This document shows, piece by piece, positions 1 to 10,004 of a stretch of DNA of 64,000 nucleotides; within the stretch, counting starts at the first letter, position 1; every line of letters begins with the position of its first letter. Under the pieces are notes generated by a model. It was not told the DNA's origin, searched no databases, and saw only the letters and a list, made by a program, of their open reading frames with translations. Location: the NCBI GenBank assembly GCA_014773175.1, contig VXCM01002568.1, positions 35,170 through 99,169 of the forward strand, written 5' to 3'. Source of the stretch: Lucifuga dentata (lineage: Eukaryota; Chordata; Actinopteri; Ophidiiformes; Bythitidae). A program made the translations under genes and the position numbers.

Positions 1-700
1 CCCCCCCACTGCCTTCCTTGTCTCACCCGCCCAAAAAAAAAAGGGCCATTCTTACTGTGCCAACGCAGACAAGGAACTATAGTTCTATTTTAATTTCTTC
101 CTCCGCCTCCTTTTTTATAACCCCCTTAAATTCCTTGAATTCTTGGATGGAGGCACAGTGCAACCTAACAGTCAATTAAAGCTCAACTCTCAGACTGAAA
201 CGCTGTAACTGGATCTATTTTTCTATGATGCCACCGACGCTCAGCAGCCCATTTGTCTTCGTAGCGACCACAGGATGCCTTTGGGTGGTCGTTTGGCCAC
301 CTTCCTGTGAGTGTTTGAATCTGCTCATATCTGGATTGAATTGGCCGCCTCATCTCGCCCCCACCCTCTTTTGTTTCATGTGGTTTAAAACTGCAGCGAG
401 GCGCATGTGGCTCTTATTGTTCAGCTCACAGTTTGACCTCCATCAGACTCATTATCAGAATCGGAATTGTTTTAATGGCCAAGAACAATAAATACACCGA
501 CATTTGTCTCGATGCCACTGATGCAGACATGTCGACAACTTACCGCATAACATGCTACATGCTACACGCTAACACATGGTACGAGTTTTAATGAAAAAAT
601 AAACAAAGAGCGCTCTTTCAGTGTGGCTACCAGGCTGTCAGAAAGAGAAAATATCTAGGTTTTTTATCTGTAGGATTTCTACATGTGATCAATATTCCTG
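1..700. other. Gene-free stretch, nothing recognised
   Basis: Begins with a C run and an A run, then AT-rich sequence without splice-flanked or long open frames. An 88-codon frame at 225-491 has no recognisable motif and no coding context, so I do not call it a gene. No repeat homology to the rest of the window was noticed. Confidence 0.5.
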
Positions 701-708
701 AAAGGTTG

Positions 709-1460
709 TTTGAGGTGTGAAGAGTAGCCAGAAACGGTACTCAAGTAAAAGTATTGTTACTTTATGATAATAATGACTTAAGTATAAGTAAGAGTAGTCA
801 CCAAAATAATGACTTGAGTGAGATAAAGAAAGTATTTATCAAAAAGATTACTTGAATAGTGAGTAACTTTGATCAAGCTTATTCTTTAGAATAATCAACA
901 AGCTATAAAGTGCTTGTCCAAGGAAAAATAATGCAAAGTAGCCACATGTAGCTTCTAATACAATCCAAATCATATCATATAAAGAAACAGTAGACAGTAA
1001 TAAATCAGATATTTACCACATAACAAATCGTTACAATTCTGGCCTGGCCCCAAGACAGTTAGCTAGGTTAGCTTCATGAATTTAGAATAGAACAGGAAAA
1101 CTTGAGTTAGCATTAGCAGCAGCAGCTAGTTAAGTAGCTAACGTTGCAGCTTACCGCCATGTTTCCTCAGATTCCATGTTGAGTTCTTAGAAGTTGAAAT
1201 GTCCACAAAGCGAGACAAAGACACAACACATTATGTAGCTATTGGTTTTGGTAGACTTGGGTGGGTGGGTGTAGTATGTCGAAGAATGTGACCAAATGTA
1301 ACAGAGTAAAAGTATATGTTTTTCTTCATAAATATACTCAAGTAAGAGTTAAAAGCATCCTGCAATAAAACTACTCAGTACAAATAAAGTATGATTTTGT
1401 GAAAAAAGTTACTTAAGTAAATGTAACAGGGTAAATGTAACGCGTCACTACACACTTCTG
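709..1460 (+). mobile_element. hAT-like non-autonomous DNA element, copy 1
   Basis: The left end reads ttgaggtgtg and the reverse complement of the right end reads cagaagtgtg, a degenerate form of the CAGAGGTG-type terminus common in fish hAT elements. Sub-terminal blocks are rich in actcaagtaa / acttaagtaa motifs. Flanks carry a near-8-bp duplication: aaaggttg at 701-708 and aaaggtcg at 1461-1468. No transposase frame is present, so it is non-autonomous. The central part (about 730-1200) recurs inverted at 17.6-18.15 kb, which confirms an interspersed repeat. Superfamily assignment rests on termini and duplication length only. Confidence 0.7.
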
Positions 1461-1599
1461 AAAGGTCGCTAAGTTGTTACTCAAGATGGTGTCATAAGAC
1501 CTAGTGGCCTTTTCAGGCATACAAATATTGTCTTGGCACAACACATGATGTTGTAGTCCGTCTTCGCCTCAAGGCCACATTATCCTTCCTTTGATGTGC

Positions 1600-1896
1600 C
1601 TGTTGGAGAACCAGAAGGTGGCAGAAACCCCTTTTCCGACTCTGCCAGGCATGCCTGCTTCACACAACAGCCAGCGATTGCCTTCTCAAACTCTCTCTTT
1701 TTCTTTCTGTCACATTCTAAACTCCATAGAAAGAGCTGAAAGTGAAACTGTGACCGATATCCCTGTTTATGTCTCCCTTTGTACGCTAGTAGAGATCACA
1801 AAAACATACCAAAGACAGAATTCCTGTTAATAATTCCTCCTCTCTCTTGAAATGAAAGTTTGTTTTCCATGTTTATATGATTACTCTCATTGATAT
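1600..1896 (+). repeat. Interspersed repeat with interferon-response-like motif, copy 1
   Basis: Shares colinear similarity, after reverse complementing, with 21265-21580. Matching blocks in order are gactctgcc, ctctttttctt...ttctgtca, the 16-nt ctgaaagtgaaactgt, gtctcc, ttcctgttaata, and a ttgttttccat...tta tail. The most conserved block is the interferon-response-like core. A 79-codon frame at 1591-1830 is not preserved in the second copy, so it is unlikely to be coding. The family is unnamed here; it could be an old transposon or LTR fragment, or a duplicated regulatory segment. Confidence 0.55.
1736..1751 (+). promoter_or_regulatory. ISRE/IRF-like motif
   Basis: The sequence ctgaaagtgaaactgt fits the GAAANNGAAAC core bound by interferon regulatory factors. 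The identical 16-mer occurs on the opposite strand at 21410-21425 within a diverged copy of the same repeat. Function is inferred only. Confidence 0.4.
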
Positions 1897-2640
1897 TACA
1901 AAAACAGATAATCTATATGATGGCGGCTTTTTGCCCTACCTCCCAGTCATTCTAAAAAGATATAAACAAAGATGCCTCCTGATGGGAACTCGACAAGGCG
2001 AATGGGCGGGATGATGCCACTGCAGCCTTCACTCTTTTTCTTTTTGTATCAAAAGGTTCAGGCTGAAATCTGTCGGCCCCACATGTAAAAAGCTACATGC
2101 CCTCATATCCGTGAAGCTGAGTGGAGTTCTTTTCTTTTCCTGGCCCATGGAAGAGATTTTATCCTGCTTTTTATCTCCGCTAACAATACGCCACCATGCC
2201 TTCACAATGGCATATTTGCTCAAAACGTCAGTGTTTTGAGAATACACAGTTAGGGACCTGTGCAGCGTGCACGTGTACTATAGGTAGCCAAACGCTGCAT
2301 GTGTAAAGATGCAAACATGCTATGTACACACACACACAGAGGAATCCTACCAGTTATACCAGTTGTGTTCTTTGGAAAGCTCAACACAAAGGGCGTGTCA
2401 TGTGACGGCAGCGTGGAGGAACGTAGATGTTGGATCGTCAGGCAGAGCCGCTCTATTTGACAACATGTAAACGCTGTTTATCTTACTCACATGCAGTTAT
2501 GTCTGGCATTTGCTCAGCATTATTCTGTTTCCACATCGAACAAACCACAGGACAAAAAAACAAACTGTGTGGACGCTGGACTAATTCACTAATGCGTCTT
2601 TGAGGTGATCACGTGTCACGACTTCTCTCAACTGAGTGCG
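1897..2640. other. Gene-free stretch, nothing recognised
   Basis: Mixed-composition sequence with a short CA tract near 2328-2338. A 72-codon reverse frame at 2029-2247 has no motif. No transposon ends or splice-flanked segments were recognised. Confidence 0.45.
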
Positions 2641-2671
2641 CTTTTTTTTTTTTTTNTTTTTTTTTTTTTTT
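2641..2671. repeat. Poly-T run containing a single N (2656)
   Basis: Uninterrupted T tract broken only by one N. Length across the N is unreliable, since contigs probably ended inside the homopolymer. Confidence 0.85.
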
Positions 2672-3107
2672 GGTGGACAAATAATCTGAGTAATGAATTT
2701 TCTGCTGATTATTTAATAGCCACAGTAGCCGACCTCCTCTCAGCTGCTCTCTGAAACTCATTCAAACATATCACCCTTCCCTCTTCTCCCAAAAAGCCCC
2801 ATAAATCATTTTGCTGTAAACAGTAGTGACACAGAGCCTGATGTGTACTTCGATATATATTTAGGAGACCACAAGGCCTGAAACCTGAGCCGCGCTGTGT
2901 TTGGGAGACAAACTGTAGCGAGACGTCATGCTCACGTGTTTTGGGTGCAGCTTGTTCCTGTGTGGTTTGTCTCGCTCTCCTCCCGTTCAGACCTTTAAGT
3001 ACACGCCGTACACAGATGCCATCGTGCTAATTTCTTCTTATTGTTACAAATTACGTTGTCGCACTTAAGCGTGGTAATGCTACCGGTAACAATAACACAG
3101 GTCCAGA

Positions 3108-3238
3108 CGCGGCCACAGCTGGAGCAGCTGCGTGACGCCGCCGTTAGCCTGGCTGGCTGAGAGCTGCTCAGTNCGCGGCCACAGCTGGAGCAGCTGCGTG
3201 ACGCCGCCGTTAGCCTGGCTGGCTGAGAGCTGCTCAGT
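3108..3238. repeat. 65-bp direct duplication around single N (3173)
   Basis: Bases 3108-3172 are repeated exactly at 3174-3238, with one N between. The GC-rich unit (cgcggccacagctggagcag...) yields spurious repeated-peptide frames on both strands. Most likely an unmerged contig overlap and not a real tandem repeat. Confidence 0.85.
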
Positions 3239-3557
3239 GGGAATGGTTCATGTTGTAAACACACGCTTGGCAGGAGATTTTGCGTGGGAGAGCAGACATA
3301 TCTACTGGAATGTCAGTTAAATAACATTCACTTCATAGCACAAATAACTTTGAATTATTTTCCTTTATAATAAACAGAATTTACATTTCAGATGTTAGCA
3401 AGCTTTATGAACATGATTTGTTGTGCTGGCACAGACAACAATTTAACCAATATTTATGTGTAATATTTATGCATAATAACTCAGATGAAAGCGGCTGTTT
3501 GTCATGGCTGGAACTCCTTTCTGACATGCAACTCATTTTCTTAATTTGCTGGCAATT

Positions 3558-3849
3558 TTGTCATCATTTCAACAATGGATTGAACTCATGTCAAATGTCT
3601 GCAGCTATGAACGGATTATGCTTTGAACCTCAGGAAAAGAAGACCTCTTTTTGAAACCTTGGAACCCCTTCTTTGATTTTATTACCATTGGAAAATGATT
3701 TTTTATGTTCTATATGTAAACACACTTAATGTCTTCTTATGCCTACAGTCAACATGATTTTCTCTTTTTTTTTTCTTTTGTCTTTGTGTGTACGTTTATG
3801 ATTTTTGGGTTTTATTTGAAAATTTGTAAAAAATTAATAAGAAAAAAAA
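3558..3849 (+). mobile_element. 5'-truncated L1-type LINE 3' end with target duplication
   Basis: The 292-bp insert ends in an A-rich tail (aataagaaaaaaaa) and is bracketed by an exact 12-bp duplication, ttgctggcaatt, at 3546-3557 and 3850-3861. This is the signature of target-primed reverse transcription. In its 5' half the frame ending near 3653 reads DYALNLRKRRPLFETLEPLL then stop, resembling the extreme C-terminus of L1-type ORF2 proteins. An in-frame stop lies just upstream, so it is dead. Clade assignment is moderate; the insertion structure is strong. Confidence 0.7.
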
Positions 3850-3861
3850 TTGCTGGCAATT

Positions 3862-4489
3862 CAACACTTCTGGCTCATGTTTGAAAAGGACCCTGAGTCA
3901 CTTTTCTGAAAAAAACGAGCATCTGCAATTTTGTGATGTAGGACAGGAATACTCAAATATAAATCTTAAAGAGAGAAAGAAAATTTTCAATAAGTCAAAA
4001 GTCTGTTTGTTAAGGTCAGGCCAGGGTCAGATAGAGATCCTAATTTTTATTGGAAATTCAAAGTCGGGGGTGCGTGCACTGATGAAACTAGCTGCGCTGT
4101 CAACTCTCAATGAGCCCAAAGCCAGTCAACCCATCGTTGTCATGGAGATGACAGGACGTTGAATGTGATTGGACCAAACCAAAGCACAGTAGTACACATT
4201 CTCAGACAGTGGAGCAGTTGGACATTCAGTTCGGAGAGTTTTGACTTGTGACACAGCAATGTCTTGCAGATAATACAAATAATATGAAAAGTATAATTTG
4301 CTGAGAGTCCGGAGACAGTTGTGGTTCGGTCCGGATCCAGACCAGAGTCCGCACTTTGAGGATGACTAATGTAGGACCTAGTAATATTTCTGTGACATTT
4401 CTTTCATGGCACAAGTGTGAATAAATGCTGTGACATTGCCAGCAAACACACACACACACAGACACACACACACACACACACGATTATGG
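3862..4489 (+). repeat. Probable 5' part of old interspersed repeat B, copy 1
   Basis: Begins caacacttctggctcatgtttgaaaagg, comparable to cgtgtttgaaaag at 49957 in the second copy. Similarity through the middle is weak. A 93-codon frame at 3881-4162 has no domain. A CA microsatellite closes the stretch. Confidence 0.35.
4446..4481. repeat. (CA)n microsatellite
   Basis: About 36 bp of CA/AC with one GA interruption. Confidence 0.95.
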
Positions 4490-4830
4490 TTCTCTGACGC
4501 TGGATGTTTTCATGTATAACATACAGACCAATCACATGAGACTAGGAAGTGAAACTTTAAATTGTGACCTGTAGGTTACAGAGTTAATTTTGAATGGGCA
4601 GATTGTCACTGAACACATCCTCTATGAATGGCTTCAGAAATGACCTGCTTTCCATCCGCGCTGAAGACGAGATACAGTTAGTAGATCGCAAAATGACACC
4701 GTGAGAGATGTTATTGTGTATGACCAACATACTACACTTGCTGTGTGTATTGCATGTAACTTCCTGTTTTACTCGGTTTCGACTGGCAGATGCCAAATAT
4801 TGAGCCTCTATCCATGAAATTCCAGACATG

Positions 4831-5494
4831 CAGGAAAGATATAAGAAACCTTCAGGTGGTTCAGGACAGAGCAGCCCGATTGGCTCTGCATTGTTCATTT
4901 CACACAAGCACAGACAATGCATTCTAATCTATCATGGCTACCAGTCCAAACAAACTCCGTCTTAGTATTATTCTTTTCTTTAGGAAAGCCATCTTCTCCG
5001 GAAAACCAGAATTTTTTCTAAATCAACTTGAATATGTAAATCACATAAACAATTATTTAACAAGAAGTGCTAAGAATGGCCAGCTCTCTCTTCCTAAGCC
5101 TAACACAAACGATCTGAAAGACACAGTTCTGTACAGAGCTTCATCTGATTAGAACTCATTGCCAGTCCATATTAAACTGATCAAGGATAAGAAATCCTCT
5201 AAAATTCCAGCAAAACAGTTCCTGAAAGAAATCAGATAACGGTGGCTATTTTTGAGATTTTTGAAAGGTTTTGTGTACATTTTATTGAGATTTTTTATGC
5301 ATTTATTGTTTCAGATTTTCTGTTTGACTGTTAAAGTTCAATTGTTTTTAAGTTTTGTTGCTTGTTTAATTTGTATATATTTTGTCTGTTTGATGTAATG
5401 TTTTATCATGTATATAATTATGTGTATTGACGGACCCCAGGAAGACTAGCAACTGCACTGCAGAAGCTAATGGGGATCCATAACAATAAACAGT
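4831..5494 (+). mobile_element. 5'-truncated non-LTR retrotransposon, reverse transcriptase C-terminus and 3' UTR
   Basis: A frame from 4844 reads RNLQVVQDRAARLAL, the conserved motif near the C-terminus of reverse transcriptases of the L2/CR1/Rex1 group of fish LINEs. It continues to LYRASSD-stop-NSLPVHI and ends IR-stop near 5239, with in-frame stops near 4925 and 5150. The 3' UTR holds a ggaccccaggaagactagca block and an aatggggatccataacaataaa tail. Flanking aaattccagacatg (4817-4830) and aaattccacgcatg (5495-5508) look like a 14-bp target duplication with two mismatches. Dead and severely truncated; which clade is uncertain. Confidence 0.8.
4844..5242 (+). pseudogene. Reverse transcriptase C-terminal fragment (LINE, degraded)
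   Basis: About 130 codons colinear with the thumb and C-terminal tail of L2/Rex-type ORF2 proteins. Recognisable parts are QDRAARLALH near the start, LRLSIILFFRKAIF in the middle, and a WNSLP-like block (here NSLPVHI) after the second stop. Two in-frame stops and missing catalytic palm domain exclude activity. A 72-codon frame from ATG at 4934 is only the middle of this remnant. Confidence 0.75.
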
Positions 5495-5620
5495 AAATTC
5501 CACGCATGTTTGAACAGCTTTTATGGCACTTATTGGCTCAAAAGCAGTAAAAAAGCAGCACTTTAACAGACAGCTGATGCCGCAATTTAACAGATTCCAT
5601 GTCTGAAAGGGGCTTTAAAT

Positions 5621-6517
5621 GTTAGATTTTTCACTATATTGTCCTAAAACTGAGCACTTGACTCTGTGTATGTGAGATGAAGAGCAACAGAAGCTTTTCA
5701 TCGGGATGCGAGCTGGAACCGGGCCCGTGCTGCCCTCTCAACACCGGATGACAACTGGCAGCCGCGCTCCCGAAACCCAGGAGAAGCACTGAAAAATGGC
5801 TCTGATTACAGACCATTATTAATTGTGAGCACAACAAGCAGGGACCAGAGAGATCATTTTTCTGAGATTCTACTGGCAACCAACCCGACTTCATTCTTAT
5901 CTCCCTCATCCTAACTCATCCCTTTCCTGTCCGCATTGGCTCAATATTGTGGCTCTGAGCTTGACCTAGAAGGCAGAAAGGGCAGAATCGGAGGGATAAG
6001 TGGAGGGTGAATAAGGGGCTGGGGACAGATTTAGGGGCCTGGGTTGGGTTGGTGGCTGGTGGTGTGAGGTGGTGGCCATGAGGGGGTTCCCCAAGGATCA
6101 GTCTTAGGCCCAGGTGCAGGGTTTTAATGAAGAGAGAGTGGAATACATGCGGAATATTCCGGCCCATGTGAAGTCTCACTCAACACCGTGGCCCTCTTTG
6201 ACCCTGGATTAGTTTCCTCTTCCAGGTTTAGAGGCAGGATGCTGANCCCCCCCCCCCCCGGCATTCCCTCTGCTACCTGAACACTGAGAGATAGCCGCGT
6301 TTCCCTGGGGAACGGTATTGTGGTCGCGCCTGTTGTCTGGAGTAAAGCCAGCTTGGGCTTCTCACGGCAGCAGAGGTGCCCAGCTGGCATGACGAACAGG
6401 AAGCTTTGTCCTCTATGTCCATCCTGTTGTTTGTCTCGTAGTTTGTCCTTCATGGCATGTAGAATGTTCCGGGATTCATCATGTGTATAAGTGGAGAATC
6501 ATTTGCATTTTCTGCAA
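5621..6517. other. Gene-free stretch with an N-interrupted C run
   Basis: Several frames of 87-109 codons overlap on the reverse strand but none has a recognisable domain. A C run with an N at 6246 is an assembly weak point and falls inside one of those frames. G-rich text around 5990-6110 is low in complexity. No repeat copy elsewhere in the window was noticed. Confidence 0.4.
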
Positions 6518-6910
6518 TTAGGGCTGGGTGATATGGCCTAAAACTAAAATTTCAATTTTTTTTTTCCACAATGATGACCGAGTTTCGAATTTAATCAATT
6601 TTTTTTTTTAATTTCTTTTTTTTTNCTCTTAAAAAAAACAAACCCTAATTTGCTTTTATGCTGTGCTTTGACTGCAGATTTGCACCTCGCAGCGCTGCAT
6701 TGCTGCCACTCCACTGCATGTTTCTGTCACAGCTGCTAAAATAGTTTTCAGGGCTGCTACGGCTGCTACTTCTAGTAGCTGCAGCGCCTATAAACTGTCC
6801 ACGCCGTGAAGCATGGAGCAAACGGATCTGTAAAGGTTGTAGGAGCTGCATGCCATGAAGCGCAAAACCGAACAAATTTAAAGTATAAAACTATAACTAT
6901 ATAAAACTAT
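6518..6910 (+). mobile_element. hAT-like repeat C, copy 1 (right end missing)
   Basis: Starts tagggctgggtgatatggcc, the fish terminus beginning TAGGGCTGGGCGATA. Internal blocks ggagctgcatgccatgaagcgc and gcaaaaccgaacaa match ggagctccgcgccatgacgc and gcaaaaccgaacaa in copy 2 (near 8220-8252). The second terminus is absent. Contains T runs and an N at 6625. Confidence 0.6.
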
Positions 6911-7083
6911 AACTATAAAAAAACCCATATAGGTTAGGTTAACACTCTCGCTCCTTGATGTCTTGCACGTCAGAAGACTCATTCTTCTGTTGTTTTGACA
7001 TGCGTTGTAAAGTAGTGCGCCGTTCACTATTATGAATTATTGTATGTAACTTGAATTTTTACTTTAATAGGCTTTATGGCAGT

Positions 7084-7140
7084 CGGTTCGTAAGTTCGGT
7101 TCATTCGTAAGTCGGGCGTTCGTAACCTGGGGACTGCCTG
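7084..7140 (+). mobile_element. Possible solo terminus of a Tc1/mariner-pogo-type element
   Basis: Reverse complement begins caggcagtccccaggttacg followed by repeated tacgaa motifs, resembling termini of pogo/Tigger-like elements. A TA dinucleotide follows at 7140-7141. The partner end was not found upstream. Confidence 0.35.
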
Positions 7141-7893
7141 TATCTCTATCTGATGTATCCTAATAATGAAGCTGCACAGGGACGGCTTTGGGGTGTGTTC
7201 CAAACTGTTTGAGGAGTTCCTGATGCCTGCGTTGACACAAAGGCATTACTACTGTTTGTCCTGCTTGTTTGTTATGGGGGGAAGTGGGTGTTAGGGACCG
7301 AGGGCAATGGCTGGCTCCATGTCTTCAACTAATTCTGCTCGAGCCGGCGACGTTTAGCTCCTCAGAGCGTCTGCCTCCTTCAGATATGGAGAGATAAGAT
7401 CGGAGAAGGGGTGTGGGAGGTGAAACTGGAAGTGCTGCTGGCTGAGAATGTAGCTGTGGTTGTGCACACACCTTGTCTGCGGTTTCTCTCTTTTTCTCAC
7501 TCTCTCTCTTCCTGGTCCGTTCGTGCCATCTGCCTGTGCTATCTATACTCATATCTTCATTGGCTTCCTCACACCTGTTGATGAAACACATCCTCACCTG
7601 TCAGCAGCAGCCACACAGCCGTTTGTGGGCCGGATCCTCAAAACAGCCGACGGCTCTCTTTCTTTCTGATGTTGCCTCTACTAACACTCCTCCTCATTCT
7701 GCCATTTGCTTCTGCAAGTAAAACAAATGTAATTTTTTTTTTTTTTTACATTTACATTACTCTACATTTTTCTACATTTACAAGTTCCACAGCTCTGTGA
7801 GTTCTAAGATGGACAAATGAGGTTCCTGCAAACACAACTTTGAACTCGTATGATGGTTTTGAATGACCCTCCTCCTGCTCACCTGATTTGCCC
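7141..7893. other. Gene-free, pyrimidine-rich stretch
   Basis: Holds a CT-rich tract near 7484-7512 and repeated tacattt motifs near 7747-7782. Overlapping frames of 69-90 codons on both strands derive from low-complexity sequence. No gene or transposon recognised. Confidence 0.4.
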
Positions 7894-7902
7894 CCTCAGA
7901 CT

Positions 7903-8666
7903 CAGGCTGGACAATATGGCCTAAAAATAAAATCTCGATTTTTTTTCTCATGATGGCTGATTTGTGATTTTAATCGATTTTTTTTTGGGGGNTCTCTAAA
8001 CTATTAAAAAAAAACCCTAATTCAAATGAGTATTTTCTTTAATAAAATAATAAATTGTCGGGCTTTCTAAACAAAACCTTTCAAAATAAAAGGTTTTAGC
8101 AGCGATGTCCAGCTTCCTGTCTGCTGCCTCTTGATGCTCTGACATGTTACAGTTTTCCACCTACAGACCCATTTGCTGCACGCTTCACGGCATGCAGCAA
8201 ATGGGTCTGTAACGTTTATAGGAGCTCCGCGCCATGACGCGCAAAACCGAACAACTTCCAAATGATGAAGTGATGTTACCTTTTTTAGAAATGAGCTCAT
8301 CTTCAGTCGAAGTGTTTGTTAGCATCTTGCTGCACGTCTGACCTGCTGAAAGCTTCGTGGGCATGACATTGGTAAAGTTGGAGACTGCGTCCGTATTCAC
8401 TGCAGGCGGAGCCGCGGACCCTCACGGACACGAGAAGGTATAAACAAAGCTTGTAGGTTTAACGCACACAAAACGGGAACGGGTTTGATTGACAGAGATG
8501 ATGCATTCTCCCCGTTCAAAATAGTTAGATAGTAGTTGTTTTTTTTTTTTTTTCNTTTTTTTTTTTTTTTCTAAAAAAACTCAATTTTCTGATTTAGCCA
8601 TTTTACACATTGTGCCAAAACGTAAACTCAAATTAATCGATTAAATCGATTTATCGCCCGGCCCTA
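7903..8666 (+). mobile_element. hAT-like repeat C, copy 2, with perfect target duplication
   Basis: Left end caggctggacaatatgg and right end tatcgcccggccctac form degenerate inverted termini of the TAGGGCTGGGCGATA type. The flanks carry an exact 9-bp repeat, cctcagact, at 7894-7902 and 8667-8675; hAT elements make 8-bp duplications, so one base may be chance. Interior is poly-T and TCGATT-rich with Ns at 7992 and 8555. No transposase frame; reverse frames of 71 and 77 codons lie inside but match nothing I know. Confidence 0.7.
8163..8210. repeat. Perfect hairpin inside hAT-like repeat C
   Basis: Arms acagacccatttgctgca (8163-8180) and tgcagcaaatgggtctgt (8193-8210) are exact 18-bp reverse complements around a 12-nt loop. 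Confidence 0.85.
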
Positions 8667-8849
8667 CCTCAGACTTTCACCTCTTCCCGCAAATGAAAAA
8701 GCCTTTATCTGAAACCTGTTTGGCCTCAGATGACGATGTCAAATCAGTTTGTGCAAAATTTTTTGGGAAACTGGAAAACGGTGTGAAACTAGGACAAAAC
8801 TGCAATGCCTCTGAGTTGGAGCTTTTCAAAGGCTTGTGGTACAAATCAG

Positions 8850-9125
8850 TACATTTACATGCATATTAAAATTTGGATTATGCTCAGATTAAGGCAATAA
8901 ATCAAAATTTTCAGATAAATCAGAGAAAGCTTACTCTGAGTAACAGCTAGAAGATGTGATTGTAAATCGATGTATTCAGTCGTAAACCTTCTAATCACAG
9001 TACGCCACCTCCTCTCATAACCAGATTACACAACACATCATGTATATTCAGCAGAGTGGAATCCTATTCATTCTGTCCATGTTTACTTCTTCCTCATATT
9101 ATTACTGCCTTCGTATGAGTACAGA
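8850..9125 (-). mobile_element. Short interspersed DNA element D, copy 1
   Basis: Reverse complement contains catggacagaatgaatagga, then ctctgatttat, then ttattgccttaatctgagc, the same order as at 25165-25440 and 33650-33985. Ends are marked by tttacatg. About 275 bp with no coding capacity. Superfamily unknown. Confidence 0.55.
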
Positions 9126-9341
9126 GAAAAAAGCCGAATGTAGCATGTAAGTAGTCAAATCTTGAGGTTATTAGCATGTGAACAACCATAGATGAGGGGT
9201 AGAGAATTGTAGAAATAATAAAAAACTAGACTTATTAACAGAACTTATCTGGCTAAAGAATGACTGAATGACTGTGGGGGCGGCATTTGTTGTGGACAAT
9301 TTTACTATTGACTTGCTATAAATATATTTATGTATATATAT

Positions 9342-9345
<4 letters not shown>

Positions 9346-9372
<27 letters not shown>
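9346..9372. repeat. (CT)n microsatellite
   Basis: About 27 bp of CT directly after a short TA tract. Confidence 0.95.
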
Positions 9373-9983
9373 TCCTCTTCCTTGTTACTTCCTTGTAAAA
9401 GCAGATTCAGTAGAGCATTAAGAAGAAAAAAAGCCTGGAGAGATATCATCAGATCCAAGATTGTTAAGCAGAGTGCCGTTAGATTGTGTGTGTGTGTGTC
9501 GCAAAGGTGAATGGAGGTGGCAGGGTGCTAACAGCTGCAGACAGGTTGCGAGGCTGCGAGGTTACAATTGGTGTTAATGGACGCCTTCCTAAAGAGCAGA
9601 TCACAACACACATTAAACCCAGCCCTGCTGTGCTCTGATTGGCTGCTTTTCTCTTCTCTTCTGCTGGTGTTCAGTGTGTTTTCAGGAGAGAGAAAACTCT
9701 CAGCCACAAATCGCATTTATTTGGAGCCAGTGTGAGATGAAGCTATAACGGAATAGTCACTGACGTGCAATATGTTCTGCATTCTGTGGTGAAAATAAGA
9801 AACAGATGCGATGTTTTGTTTTTTTGTGGAGTTTATCTAAAGCAAAGAAAAGGATGTGGATGAGTTGCTGATTTTTAGTTTCAGCCTGTAGAAATCTGAT
9901 TTTATCTATTTTTATAAACTTTTTTTCATATGCCATGTAAACACCATCATTTCATTGAAATTGGCATTGTTTACTTCAAGTAT

Positions 9984-10004
9984 GATAGATAGATAGATAG
10001 ATAG
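9984..10004. repeat. (GATA)n microsatellite
   Basis: Five tandem GATA units. Confidence 0.9.

Larger units (their letters stand above)
4490..5620 (+). repeat. Interspersed repeat B, copy 1, split by a LINE
   Basis: Two segments (about 4500-4830 and 5495-5620) align colinearly with 50085-50530. Shared blocks include tgtata-catg-gaccaatc, gacgaga, caccgtgagaga, ctggcagatgccaaat, gcatgtttgaacag, gcagcactttaacag, and gcaatttaacagattcca. The intact second copy shows that the 664-bp LINE at 4831-5494 is an insertion. Family identity unknown; I saw no clear inverted termini. Confidence 0.6.

Noticed and set aside
6124..6453. 109-codon reverse frame
   Set aside because: Contains the N at 6246 inside a C run, so its continuity is unreliable, and no domain is visible.
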